Shown: piece by piece, positions 20,186 through 28,360 of the stretch
Numbering within the stretch: position 1 is the first letter of the stretch
How the letters are laid out: each line of letters opens with the position of its first letter
NCBI GenBank assembly: GCA_036006425.1
Contig: DASYPQ010000026.1
Location: 91,016 to 155,015, forward strand
DNA from: DASYPQ01 sp036006425
Lineage (GTDB): Bacteria; Planctomycetota; UBA1135; GCA-002686595
Direction of reading: 5' to 3'
Length of the DNA: 64,000 nt
The notes under the pieces: model-generated
The model's input: only the letters and a program-made list of their open reading frames with translations
Databases searched by the model: none
Told to the model about the DNA's origin: nothing
Translations under genes and position numbers: made by a program

Positions 20186-21172
20186 TCAGAATCCCGTTTC
20201 GCGGATCCACACCTCCGCGTTTTCGGGACCCTCCGTGCGGCCGAGCAGCACGGTGACGCCCTGCGGAAGATCCGCGGCGATCCAGCCCGGGGGGGGCGGC
20301 CCCGGTCGTGCGGGAGGGAGGGCGGCACCCGTCGGCCAGGCTCCACGCGCCGTCCATTCGCCGTCTTCCCGGAGCCAGGTCTCCGCGAGCGGCCTCGAGC
20401 CGTTCCGGTCGCGGTGGAACCGCGCCTCGCCGGGCTCGAAGCGCCGCAGGACGAGGACCGCGGACGCGGGGGCGCTCGCGGTCCACGCGCCGTCGCGCGC
20501 GAAGGATCCGGTCCACACGATCCGCGCCCCGTCGCGCGCGACCCGCACGAGCGTGTCCTCGAGTTCCGCCGCCCGCGCCGTCGCGCGCTCCCAGGTCGCG
20601 GTGACGGAGAGAGCGAGCGGACCGTCGGCCTCAGTCTCGAGGACGGAGATCGCGCGGACGCGCCGGACGTCCTTCGGCCATCCGAGGCCGAGCAGCACTC
20701 CCGATCCGACGAGCGCGACGGCGACGGACGCGAGCGCGCGCCGGCGCAGGGCCAGCCCGGCGACGAGGCAGGCCGGAAGGAACGCGAGCGCGGCGCGCGG
20801 AAGACGGATCTCCGGAGCGACGAGCGCGGGGCGGCTCCGCGCGCGCAGCCCCGGCGGGAGCTCCTCGATCGCCTGCGCCGCGCGGTCCTCGCGCCATCCG
20901 AGGAAACGCGCGCGGCCGCGTTCGGCGCTCGCGTCGTCCGCGCCCTCCCAGCGGATCTCGGGCGCGATCGCGGCGACCGGGTCGCCGAGCGCGAGCGGCA
21001 CGGCGAGGTGCACCTGCTCGCCGCGGAGGAGCTCGCCCTGGAGCCTCGATTCGCCGGACGATCCGAGCGAGAGCACGAGATCGCGCACCGGACCGGTGAT
21101 CTCGACGTCGCCGAGGCGCGCGAGATTGCCCTGAAGCGCGAGCGCGACGAGGCTGGCGAGCGCCGCGATCAC
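20186..21172 (-). CDS. Uncharacterised membrane-anchored protein
   Basis: I read this from GTG 21172 (328 residues), overlapping the TGA of the preceding gene as GTGA. A hydrophobic N-terminal segment is followed by about 90 residues with beta character. Two close membrane segments sit near residues 125-160. A C-terminal domain of about 165 residues follows, rich in aromatic/acidic strands and ending WIRETGF. No family is recognised. It is the last of four same-strand, tightly spaced genes (85-residue protein, FtsQ-like protein, 211-residue membrane protein, this one), so it likely works in the same envelope process as they do. Confidence 0.6.
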   Translation of the reverse strand: MIAALASLVALALQGNLARLGDVEITGPVRDLVLSLGSSGESRLQGELLRGEQVHLAVPLALGDPVAAIAPEIRWEGADDASAERGRARFLGWREDRAAQAIEELPPGLRARSRPALVAPEIRLPRAALAFLPACLVAGLALRRRALASVAVALVGSGVLLGLGWPKDVRRVRAISVLETEADGPLALSVTATWERATARAAELEDTLVRVARDGARIVWTGSFARDGAWTASAPASAVLVLRRFEPGEARFHRDRNGSRPLAETWLREDGEWTARGAWPTGAALPPARPGPPPPGWIAADLPQGVTVLLGRTEGPENAEVWIRETGF

Positions 21173-21804
21173 GACGCCGCCTCCCTCGAGACGACCCCCT
21201 CGACGACAGGCGGCGCGAATCCGCGGATCGCGAGCAATCCGACGCACACCGCGAGCGCAGCCCAGGGGAGCGAACCGCGGTCGGACACGCCCGAGCGGGC
21301 GCACTGCCACGCCCACGCGATCGGGCTCGCGTCGGCGAGCGCGGCGAGCCAGCGCGGCGCGGCGCCGAAGGACGGCGCGCCGCCGGACTCGAGCGCGCTG
21401 CGCAGGAGCGGCAATCCGGGCACGAGGAGCATCCACGCGACCGCGGCGAGGCGCGCGCGCGGTCCGTTCTCCCCCGCGCCTGCCGTGCGACGTCCGGCGG
21501 CAGCGAGCAGACCGATCATGACGAGGCTCGCGACCGCGACGACGGCGAGCCCGGCGAGCGGTCGTCCGTGTGCTCGGTCGACGGTGAGCGCCGCGGCGAG
21601 CGGCGGCGCCGCGAGGGCGGCCGTGCTCCACGAGGCGCCTCCGCCTCCCGGAATGCCGATCCACGCGAGCCAGGGCAGCGCCGCGAGCGCGAGGCGCGAG
21701 GCGTCGCCGAGCGAAGCTTCCGCGGGCGCCCACAGCGCCGGCAGCGCGACCGGCAGGCACGAGAGGAGCCAGATCCCGCTCGCCCCGACGGCGGCCCGGG
21801 CCAC
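21169..21804 (-). CDS. Uncharacterised polytopic membrane protein
   Basis: The start is GTG 21804, just after the stop of the FtsQ-like gene (TGATCGTG), giving 211 residues. Hydrophobic segments near residues 8-28, 38-55, 62-75, 88-105, 118-138 and 175-195 indicate five or six membrane helices, with short loops and no catalytic motif. No family is recognised; the segment ASPIAWAWQCA is faintly like ABC-2 permeases, which is too weak to use. Its product is probably an inner-membrane partner of the downstream 328-residue protein. Confidence 0.55.
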   Translation of the reverse strand: MARAAVGASGIWLLSCLPVALPALWAPAEASLGDASRLALAALPWLAWIGIPGGGGASWSTAALAAPPLAAALTVDRAHGRPLAGLAVVAVASLVMIGLLAAAGRRTAGAGENGPRARLAAVAWMLLVPGLPLLRSALESGGAPSFGAAPRWLAALADASPIAWAWQCARSGVSDRGSLPWAALAVCVGLLAIRGFAPPVVEGVVSREAAS

Positions 21805-21806
21805 GA

Positions 21807-22769
21807 TCAGCCCCCGGGCGCTCCCGCTGCGGGCGGCGCGCTTTGCGTGTCGCGCCAGAGGATGTCGGGGACGTCCCAGCGCACGTCGAGCAGCGACCAG
21901 TCGCGCGCGTCGGCCGTCGTCGGCCTCAACGCCTTCAAGGCGCGCGCGAGCGCTTCCCACTTCATCGCCGCCGGGAGCTCGCCCGGCTCGCCGCAGTCCG
22001 GCGTGCGTCCGAAGTACACGCGGCGTCCCTCCTCGAGCTGCAGCACGACGCCGGGGTCCTCCACCGACGCGGTCTTCGCGTGCGTCGCGTCGATCACCGG
22101 CGCGCCCATCACGGCGAAGTCCTCGGCGGAGAGCGCCGCGCACATCGAACTCGCGACCGAGAGCGCCAGGCGATGCCGCGGCTCGACGATCCGGCGCCCC
22201 GGTACCGTCGCCGCGTCGGCGCCGCGCGGAGGATCCTCGACCGGTCCGAGGACGGGCAGCCATGTGCCCGCGATCCACGGCGGGCGCTTCCACTCGCCGG
22301 GCAGCACGATTCCGTCCGCCGCGACCGCGAGGTAGCCGTCGCCGACCTGCACGCACGCGACGGGCTTCCGCAGGCGGACGGCGACCTGGTAGCCGTCGGG
22401 CCAGATCACGGATCCCGCGCCGACTTCCGCGACGAACGGGAGCTCGAGGAGCGCCTGTCGAACGGCCTCCGTGCCTTCGCTCCCTTCCACTCCGTCCGCG
22501 GAGATCTCCGGCAGCGCCGCGAGGCGCGCCGCGAGCGCGACGCGCCAGCGATCGTCGACGAAGCCCGAGAGTCCGTCGATCCTCGCGAAGCGCGGGTCGA
22601 TGCGCGCGAAGCCGCTCTCGTGCGACTCGAACTCGAGGCCGGAGACGAGCCACACCCCGACGGAGACGAGCAGGAGCAACGGGATCCACGCCGGGACTTG
22701 CCCGGAGCGGGCGCGAGCGGATCGCGCCCGAGCTCCCAGCGGGAGCCGGACCCTGCCCACGAACCCCAC
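21807..22769 (-). CDS. FtsQ-like (POTRA-type) single-pass membrane protein
   Basis: I chose GTG 22769, which has GGAGG at good spacing, giving 320 residues. A short basic cytoplasmic tail and one membrane helix (about residues 25-45) precede an extracytoplasmic domain. In it, RLAALPEISADG, LLELPFVAEVG, then VAVRLRKPVACVQVGDGYLAVAADGIVL resemble the POTRA and beta domains of FtsQ/DivIB, where the Pro-Val-Ala and Asp-Gly turns are typical. Similarity is visual, not tested, so the assignment is tentative. FtsQ acts in division-site assembly. No ftsA, ftsZ or mur genes are next to it, so another POTRA-type envelope role is possible. Confidence 0.45.
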   Translation of the reverse strand: MGFVGRVRLPLGARARSARARSGQVPAWIPLLLLVSVGVWLVSGLEFESHESGFARIDPRFARIDGLSGFVDDRWRVALAARLAALPEISADGVEGSEGTEAVRQALLELPFVAEVGAGSVIWPDGYQVAVRLRKPVACVQVGDGYLAVAADGIVLPGEWKRPPWIAGTWLPVLGPVEDPPRGADAATVPGRRIVEPRHRLALSVASSMCAALSAEDFAVMGAPVIDATHAKTASVEDPGVVLQLEEGRRVYFGRTPDCGEPGELPAAMKWEALARALKALRPTTADARDWSLLDVRWDVPDILWRDTQSAPPAAGAPGG

Positions 22770-22786
22770 GCGGAAGGCCTCCTCGG

Positions 22787-23044
22787 CTAGTTGCGCACGC
22801 CGGCGAGCGGGGATTCGACCGGGGCGACGCCGCCGGCGGAGGGCGCCTGCGCGTAGCGGCGCGAGACTTCCTCGATGTAGAGCTCGAGGGCGGTCTGCAT
22901 CTCGCCGACTTCCTCGCGCGAGAGGGTCAGCGTGCGGGACGAACCCTGCGCGTGCACTTCGTGAGCGAGGAGACGCGAGAGGATCTTCAGGCTGGCGAGC
23001 TGGCGGAGGATCGGGTTCTGGGGCTTGGTGCTGAGGTTGTCCAT
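22787..23044 (-). CDS. Small protein of unknown function
   Basis: The product has 85 residues, with ATG 23044. The N-terminal half is predicted helical (QLASLKILSRLLAHEVHAQG). A central patch, SREEVGEMQTALELYIEEV, forms an amphipathic helix, and the tail is Pro/Ala/Gly-rich. No signal, metal motif or DNA-binding motif is seen. It ends 17 bases before the FtsQ-like gene and is therefore probably co-transcribed with it. It is divergent from the helicase gene. Confidence 0.55.
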   Translation of the reverse strand: MDNLSTKPQNPILRQLASLKILSRLLAHEVHAQGSSRTLTLSREEVGEMQTALELYIEEVSRRYAQAPSAGGVAPVESPLAGVRN

Positions 23045-23178
23045 GAGGATCGGGGAGTCGAAGGGCGCGGTGGTGGATTCCGAGGGGGCACGTGCTTAGA
23101 TACCCCTCTCGACGTCGCCCCTCAAGCGCGCTGTCCAGCTTCCGTGCGGCTTTTTCCGATCTCGATGCGACCCCGAAC

Positions 23179-25308
23179 ATGACCGGTGAGTCCTCGGAAT
23201 CGGCCCGCGACGGGGAGGTCTCGGACGGGCGACGGTCGCCCCGCGCCGACGGCGCGCCACCGCGGCGACCGGCGTCCGCGCACGGGCCGGTCACGCACTG
23301 GAAGGGCTACGAGCTCTCGCCGTTCCAGGTCGACGCCGTCGAGGCGATCCGCGGCGGACACAACGTGCTCGTCAGCGCGCCGACCGGCGCCGGAAAGACG
23401 CTCGTCGCGGAGTACGCGATCGCGGACGCGGTCGCGCGGGGCCGGCGCTGCATCTACACGTCCCCCGTCAAGGCGCTGAGCAACCAGAAGTACCGCGACT
23501 TCCGGGACGATCCGGAGATCGACGTCGGGATCCTCACGGGCGACGTGACGATCCATCCGACCGCGCGCGTCCTGATCATGACGACGGAGATCCTGCGGAA
23601 CTCGATCTTCGAGAACCCCGAGCACCTCGCCGAGGTCGAGTACGTGATCTTCGACGAGGTCCACTACATGGACGACATGGAGCGCGGGTCGGTGTGGGAG
23701 GAGAGCCTGATCTTCGCGCCGCCTTCGATCCGCTTCATCTGCCTCTCGGCGACGATCCCGAACGTCCAGGAGCTCGGCGCGTGGCTGCGGGAGATCCGCG
23801 GCACGGACATGGTGGTGATCCAGTCGTCGCGGCGTCCGGTTCCGCTGCACCACGAGCTGTACACGGCGCGCAGCGGGCGCTTCGACCTTCCGCAGATCGA
23901 CCGCGCGCGCAAGCGCGAGCTCGAGCCGGCCGGGCGGATGGGTCCGGCGAAGGGTAGACGCCGGCCGAGGGACGGAGATCGAGGTCGCCGAGGACCCGGC
24001 GACTCGATGGTGATGCCGCCGAGCCCGGCGCCGCTGTTCGACGAGCTGCAGAAGAAGGATCTCTTGCCGGCGCTCGTGTTCTCGTTCAGCCGCAGGGACT
24101 GCGAGCGGCTCGCGCGGGCGAACGAGGGACGGGAGCTGCTCGACGAGGACGAGCAGCAGCGGATGGTCGCGTTGCAGGAGGAGCTCTTGCGGCTGTTCCA
24201 GCTCGGCCGCGGCGAGCTCGACGGCGAAGTGCTCGCGATGGCGCGGCGCGGGATCGCGTACCACCACGCCGGGATGCTCCCCGTTCACAAGGAGCTCGTC
24301 GAGCGGATGTTCACGTCGGGGCTCCTGAAGCTCCTCTTCACGACGGAGACGTTCGCGCTCGGGATCAACATGCCGGCGCGGACGGCGGTGTTCGCATCCT
24401 TGCGGAAGTTCGACGGCGTGTCGTTCGACTACATGCAGACGCGCGACTACCTCCAGATGGCGGGGCGCGCGGGGAGGCAAGGGAAGGACGACGAGGGCCT
24501 CGTGATCTCGCTCCTGTCGCCGAAGGATCTCGCGGAAGCGCCACTGAAGCGCCTGTTCCTGGGGCAATCCGAGCCGGTGCGGAGCCGCTTCAGCCTGTCG
24601 TTCAGCTCGCTCCTCCACCTCGTCGAGCGGCTCGGACGCGCGCGCGTGCCCGAGGCCTGGGAGAAGTCGTTCAACCAGTTCCAGAATCGCAAGGGGACGC
24701 CGAAGCAGCAGGAGAAGAATCGCAAGCTGCAGGCGCGGATCCTGGAGGAGCACCTCGCGTTCCTCGAGGAGCTCGGGCACCTCGAGGGCGATCGGCTGAC
24801 GGCGCGCGGGAAGATCGCGAAGCAGATCAACGGGTACGAGCTGCAGATCGCGGAGCTCCTGTTCTCCGGAGCGCTCGAGAATCTCCCGCCGAACGCGCTC
24901 GCGGTGGTGTTCGTGGGGCTCGTGTTCGAGGAGCGCAGGCGCGGCGACACGGGATTCGTGCCGGCGAAGATCTTCGGCAACGTGCGAGCGCGCGTGCAGA
25001 GCGAGATTCACGTGCTGGCGATGCGCGCGGCGGACCACCAGCTCTACAACTCGATCAAGAGGCCGGATTGGGGGCTGACGGAGCTCGCCGCGAAGTGGCT
25101 CGACGGCGCGGAGTTCGAGGAGATCGCCGAGGCGACCGACGTGACGCCGGGCGACCTCGTCCGGCACTTCCGGATGGCGGTGCAGCTGATGCGGCAAGTA
25201 CGTCGCGCGATCGATCCGCAGTGGGACCTGCGCGAGACGCTCGCGATCGCGATGGAGAAGATGAACCGCGACGTGGTCGACGCGCGGAGGCAGCTGGAGC
25301 TCGGTTAG
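23179..25308 (+). CDS. Ski2/HelY-like DExH RNA helicase
   Basis: This 709-residue protein starts at ATG 23179. It contains the superfamily-2 helicase motifs: Walker A SAPTGAGKT (about 66-74), TSPVKALSNQK, LTGDVT, DEVH box IFDEVHYMDD (about 157-166), CLSATIPN, and the C-terminal motifs YHHAGMLP and QMAGRAGRQG (motif VI). A DSHCT-like helical C-terminal domain follows to the end. This architecture matches Ski2/Mtr4-like and mycobacterial HelY proteins, which act on RNA. A basic insert between residues about 255 and 280 (RKRELEP...KGRRRPRD) is low complexity. The stop codon (TAG, 25306-25308) directly abuts the first copy of the 102-bp palindromic repeat. Confidence 0.92.
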   Translation: MTGESSESARDGEVSDGRRSPRADGAPPRRPASAHGPVTHWKGYELSPFQVDAVEAIRGGHNVLVSAPTGAGKTLVAEYAIADAVARGRRCIYTSPVKALSNQKYRDFRDDPEIDVGILTGDVTIHPTARVLIMTTEILRNSIFENPEHLAEVEYVIFDEVHYMDDMERGSVWEESLIFAPPSIRFICLSATIPNVQELGAWLREIRGTDMVVIQSSRRPVPLHHELYTARSGRFDLPQIDRARKRELEPAGRMGPAKGRRRPRDGDRGRRGPGDSMVMPPSPAPLFDELQKKDLLPALVFSFSRRDCERLARANEGRELLDEDEQQRMVALQEELLRLFQLGRGELDGEVLAMARRGIAYHHAGMLPVHKELVERMFTSGLLKLLFTTETFALGINMPARTAVFASLRKFDGVSFDYMQTRDYLQMAGRAGRQGKDDEGLVISLLSPKDLAEAPLKRLFLGQSEPVRSRFSLSFSSLLHLVERLGRARVPEAWEKSFNQFQNRKGTPKQQEKNRKLQARILEEHLAFLEELGHLEGDRLTARGKIAKQINGYELQIAELLFSGALENLPPNALAVVFVGLVFEERRRGDTGFVPAKIFGNVRARVQSEIHVLAMRAADHQLYNSIKRPDWGLTELAAKWLDGAEFEEIAEATDVTPGDLVRHFRMAVQLMRQVRRAIDPQWDLRETLAIAMEKMNRDVVDARRQLELG

Positions 25309-25409
25309 TACGGAGCCAGAGCAATTCCTCAACGATTTCGGACCCACCGCTGCGGAGCGATGCGCGACCGCGCTGCGGAAACCGTAGAGAAGTTGCTCTG
25401 GCTCCGTAC
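25308..25409. repeat. Copy 1 of a 102-bp imperfect palindromic element
   Basis: A sequence with terminal inverted repeats beginning GTACGGAGCCAGAGCAA and ending in its complement. The arms match for about 30 bases with a few mismatches, with an inner G+C-rich inverted repeat (GCTGCGGAGCG ... CGCGCTGCGG). It shares 98 of 102 positions with copy 2 at 28361-28462 in the same orientation. The two copies flank the segment that carries a Ycf48-like protein and a toxin-antitoxin pair. No transposase is seen; it resembles a REP/MITE-type non-autonomous element. Confidence 0.9.
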
Positions 25410-25515
25410 GGCTGCGCGTGGGATCGAAATCTGAGGGGAGCGGACTCTCCATCCGTATCCAGCCGATGGTCGCGGGCTAGCGTCTCTCCGGTCCCGAAAC
25501 CGTGGGGATGACTCC

Positions 25516-27591
25516 ATGCTCACCGCGCTTCTCGCAGTTGCCCTCGCACCCCAGGCGTCGTCCCCCGCTCAGGACTCCTCTGCAGTCCTCGAAGTGAACG
25601 GTGCCCGAGCGTTCGCCGCCAGCCCTGGCGGGGACCTCTGGATCTGCTCGCGGGACGGGCGCGCGTACGTGAGCCACGATTGGAACCAGTCCTGGAGCGA
25701 GGTCGAGATCCAGGCCGAGAAGCCCGGGGAGCTCGGCCTCGGCGGCGACGAGTTGGAGCACTTGCGCTTCTTCGATGACCAGCGCGCCATCCTCGCGGGC
25801 TACATCGGAAACAAGGACAAGGATTCGATCCTCCGCACCGTCGACGGAGGCCGGACCTGGAGTTACGTCCGATTGCCGATCGCAGAGTGGGTCTACGACG
25901 CGCAGGTCGATGCGAGCGGACATGCGTGGCTGGTCGGGTCCACTGGAGATCTGCTCGCATCGGAAGACTTCGGAGCGACCTGGACCGTGGCCGGACAGCC
26001 GTTCGACGGTCTGTACCGCTCGGCCTCCGTCTACTTCTGGTCGCGCGAGAACGGCGTCGTGGGAGCGTTGAGCAACGGGCTCAAGATCACTTCGGACGGA
26101 GGACGCACCTGGACCCCGCTGCCGACACCGGCCGACGAGCTGTTCCCCCCGACTGCGGACCCGAGCAAGGCGGGTGACCGAGTGATGGTGAAGGGAAAGG
26201 ACGGCAAGCGGGAATGGCGGGAACTCCCGGTCGGATTCGATGAACCCGTCAAGCACGTCTGGGTCGTCGGAGATCACCTCCTCGCGAGTCAGCACGGCCA
26301 AGTCTTCCATCATCCTCTGGCCGCTCGAAATGGGTGGGCGCCCTTCGAGATCGACGGCCACAAGATCATCACCGTCGAATTCAACGGCCACGACCTGATC
26401 GTGGTCGGAGACGATCGGTCCGTGTCGATCGTGTCGCCCCAGCTCCAGAGGACGACGCGTTGCGAGCAGCCTCTGGAGAAGGAGCCGCTTGCGGTCACGT
26501 CTGGCCCGCGCGGTGCGGCGTTCCTCGTCGACGCTCGAGGGAAGGTGTGCCTCGTCGCGAACGAAAAACTCTCGTGCTCCCGGTTGATGAGCGTCGGCCT
26601 GGATCGGAAGTGGGAGATCGCGAGCTACGACCGAGCCGATGACGGAACACTTTTCGGCGCCTCGTCGACGGCGCTCTATCGCTCAACGAATTCCGGAAAA
26701 TCGTGGGAGCATCTCGCCGAGGCTGATCGGTTCGACGGGGTGGAGGCTCGGGCGGACGCCAGCGGATTCATCGTGGTCGACGGGGGCAAGTTGCTCGAGT
26801 GGAAGAACGACTCCAAATCGGTCAGTCCGATCGAGATCTCAGGCGCCGCAGACACGCAGCTCGATGTCGTCGCGCGCAAGGGTCGCTTGTGGGTCGCTAC
26901 GGGATTCGAAGCCGCGAAGGACCCCGAAGTGCAGCGGATGCTGCGTACATCCGACACAGTCCTCGTCGGACCCGGTTTCACCGCGACGGTCTTCGTCTCG
27001 CAGGACGAGGGTCGACACTGGAAGCAGGTCGATCGTTCCACGGGCGCCGTGGTGAGCGCCGCATGGCTCGGGCAGGACGATGTCCTCCGCCTGTGCATGT
27101 CCGATCACTCGATCCGATGTGGAAGCGTGGCTGCGGACGCTGGAGGCGCCGCCTCGTGCGGGTTCCAGGCGACCACCGGGACTGAGCCCTTGGGAGGCCA
27201 GTGGGCGACTTGGCTCGCGTTTCCGGAGCCAAAGGTCGGCTGGGTGGGCGGGAACTATTTCTTCAAGGGACCGGTGTTGCATCGAACCGCAGACGGCGGG
27301 AATCATTGGAGCATCGTGGAGCACGCGGAAGACCACGTGACCGAGGCGTACCGACTCGGGAGCGGCGCCTGCATCCGGATCGTCGGGTTCTGGCACCCGC
27401 ATACCCGCGTGGAGATGTGGCGCAACGGCAAGTTCGACCTGATCCGCGAGTTCGATCCGGGTGTCCACGATGCTCGCGTCGATTCAGGCGGACGTCTGCT
27501 GGTCCGACAGCAAGACGGCAAGGTCTGGAGTCTCGATGACAACGGGATCGCGTGGAGCGAAGTCGGGAAGATCGACGTGCCTCCTCGCTAG
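25516..27591 (+). CDS. Secreted Ycf48/BNR-repeat beta-propeller protein
   Basis: The product has 691 residues. ATG 25516 is followed by a signal peptide of about 18 residues (MLTALLAVALAPQASS). At least six sialidase/Ycf48-type Asp-box repeats are visible: TVDGGRTWSYV, SEDFGATWTVAG, TSDGGRTWTPL, STNSGKSWEHL, SQDEGRHWKQV and TADGGNHWSIV, in line with a seven- or ten-bladed propeller. No catalytic residues of sialidases are seen. Homologues assist photosystem II assembly in cyanobacteria, but this family is widespread in non-photosynthetic bacteria with unknown roles; binding or scaffolding is the safest guess. Codon and base composition look less GC-rich than the neighbours. It sits between the repeat copies, 107 bases after copy 1. 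Confidence 0.75.
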   Translation: MLTALLAVALAPQASSPAQDSSAVLEVNGARAFAASPGGDLWICSRDGRAYVSHDWNQSWSEVEIQAEKPGELGLGGDELEHLRFFDDQRAILAGYIGNKDKDSILRTVDGGRTWSYVRLPIAEWVYDAQVDASGHAWLVGSTGDLLASEDFGATWTVAGQPFDGLYRSASVYFWSRENGVVGALSNGLKITSDGGRTWTPLPTPADELFPPTADPSKAGDRVMVKGKDGKREWRELPVGFDEPVKHVWVVGDHLLASQHGQVFHHPLAARNGWAPFEIDGHKIITVEFNGHDLIVVGDDRSVSIVSPQLQRTTRCEQPLEKEPLAVTSGPRGAAFLVDARGKVCLVANEKLSCSRLMSVGLDRKWEIASYDRADDGTLFGASSTALYRSTNSGKSWEHLAEADRFDGVEARADASGFIVVDGGKLLEWKNDSKSVSPIEISGAADTQLDVVARKGRLWVATGFEAAKDPEVQRMLRTSDTVLVGPGFTATVFVSQDEGRHWKQVDRSTGAVVSAAWLGQDDVLRLCMSDHSIRCGSVAADAGGAASCGFQATTGTEPLGGQWATWLAFPEPKVGWVGGNYFFKGPVLHRTADGGNHWSIVEHAEDHVTEAYRLGSGACIRIVGFWHPHTRVEMWRNGKFDLIREFDPGVHDARVDSGGRLLVRQQDGKVWSLDDNGIAWSEVGKIDVPPR

Positions 27592-27699
27592 CATCCTCAC
27601 CGGATCAACGCGCAGACATCGCGTCGGGAGAAAAGGAACTGCGACTGGCTCGACACGCGACCGCAACTGGAACTCGGGTAGAGCACCCGCCCTTTCCGA

Positions 27700-27975
27700 T
27701 CAGAGCAAGCCCATCCGCCTGAGCAGTCGGTAGACCACTTTCCGATTCGCGACGGCAATGACGACGACCGCGGCTTCCTCGTCGCGGATCGAGTAGACGA
27801 TCCGAAAGTCTCCGGCGCGCACGCGCCAGAGATCCCGGTCAAGGTGCTTTGCCCCGGCGGGTCGCGGATCCTCCGCCAGCGCCAGGATGCGCTCGTCGAC
27901 CCGCTCGAGCTGTCCGCGCGGGAGCTCCGTGAGCTGCCTTCTCGCGGCCGGAGCGACGAGCACGCGGTAGCTCAC
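27700..27975 (-). CDS. RelE/ParE-family toxin
   Basis: A 91-residue protein from GTG 27975. RelE-fold features: an N-terminal beta strand YRVLVAPAARRQL, a helix with ELPRGQLERVDERIL, then LDRDLWRVRAGDFRIVYSI and VVVIAVANRKVVYRLL. Arg and Tyr in WRVRAGDFRIVY and the C-terminal KVVYR correspond to active-site positions of ribosome-dependent mRNA interferases. The length is typical. It lies downstream of, and overlapping in another frame with, the antitoxin, as in many RelBE/YefM-type modules. The 108 bases after the Ycf48 gene to its stop contain no other gene. Confidence 0.87.
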   Translation of the reverse strand: MSYRVLVAPAARRQLTELPRGQLERVDERILALAEDPRPAGAKHLDRDLWRVRAGDFRIVYSIRDEEAAVVVIAVANRKVVYRLLRRMGLL

Positions 27976-28231
27976 GCGCCTTCAGCCCGAGTTCCTTGCG
28001 CAGCCGCTCGTAGGCGACCGCGCGCCCGCCCTCCGCAAGCGCGGTCCTCGCTGCGGCGAGGTCCACCAAGTCCTCGAGCTCCTCCAGCCATGTGCAGTCT
28101 TCCATCGGGATCAGCGCCGCGAGATCCCGGCCGTGCCGTTGCAGGACGATGCGCTCGCCCTTGAAGACTCGAAGCAGGGTCTCCGAGAAGGTCTTGCGCG
28201 CGTCGGTGGCGGTCAGGCGGGTCTTGGGCAT
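27839..28231 (-). CDS. YefM/Phd-family antitoxin with a long out-of-frame overlap into the toxin gene
   Basis: ATG 28231 gives a 130-residue reading frame. Residues 1-85 are the Phd/YefM fold: TRLTATDARKTFSETLLRV, IVLQRHGRDLAALIPMED, then WLEELEDLVDLAAA. The family's usual length is about 80-90 residues, ending near residue 85 in ELGLK. Here the frame continues another 45 residues, entirely inside the toxin gene, because no stop occurs. The added tail is Arg/Ala/Gly-rich and looks like non-native coding. A frameshift at the natural end or a lost stop would explain it; reading the alternative frame stops (TGA 27972) on the toxin start. Function: binds RelE-type toxin and represses the operon. 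Confidence 0.75.
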   Translation of the reverse strand: MPKTRLTATDARKTFSETLLRVFKGERIVLQRHGRDLAALIPMEDCTWLEELEDLVDLAAARTALAEGGRAVAYERLRKELGLKARELPRARRSGREKAAHGAPARTARAGRRAHPGAGGGSATRRGKAP

Positions 28232-28301
28232 CTGGGGGATCTCGAGTGGGCAGGGAGGTTTCAGGTGACTTCGTTTTTTTCTGCGGAGAGGTCCGCCGCG
28301 C

Positions 28302-28330
28302 TTCTGTACAGAATAGCCGTTCTGTACGAA
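28302..28330. promoter_or_regulatory. Paired TGTACA palindromes, likely antitoxin operator
   Basis: TTCTGTACAGAA (28302-28313) is a perfect 12-bp palindrome with a TGTACA core. The related TTCTGTACGAA follows at 28320-28330, 18 bases on. It lies about 70 bases upstream of the antitoxin ATG on the minus strand. The E. coli YefM-YoeB complex is known to repress through paired palindromes with TGTACA cores, so this fits the antitoxin family. A TATTCT within it (minus strand) may be a -10, but its -35 is poor. Confidence 0.72.
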
Positions 28331-28360
28331 ATCGGCTCGCGGAATGCCTCGGGTGAAGGA

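Larger units (their letters stand above)
25410..28360. other. Repeat-flanked accessory segment (Ycf48-like gene plus toxin-antitoxin)
   Basis: A 2.95-kb stretch bounded by two direct copies of the 102-bp palindrome. It contains one Ycf48-like gene, a RelE/YefM-type module and little else. By eye it is less GC-rich than its surroundings (40 of 60 bases at 26401-26460 against 43 of 60 at 41761-41820, a small sample). Recombination between the direct repeats would remove it in one step. I read it as an accessory island; no insertion sequence or integrase is present. Confidence 0.6.

Noticed and set aside
23041..23178. Possible divergent promoter between the 85-residue gene and the helicase (TTGAGG ... 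TATCTA on the minus strand)
   Set aside because: Only four and three of six bases match the consensus, too weak to list as a feature.
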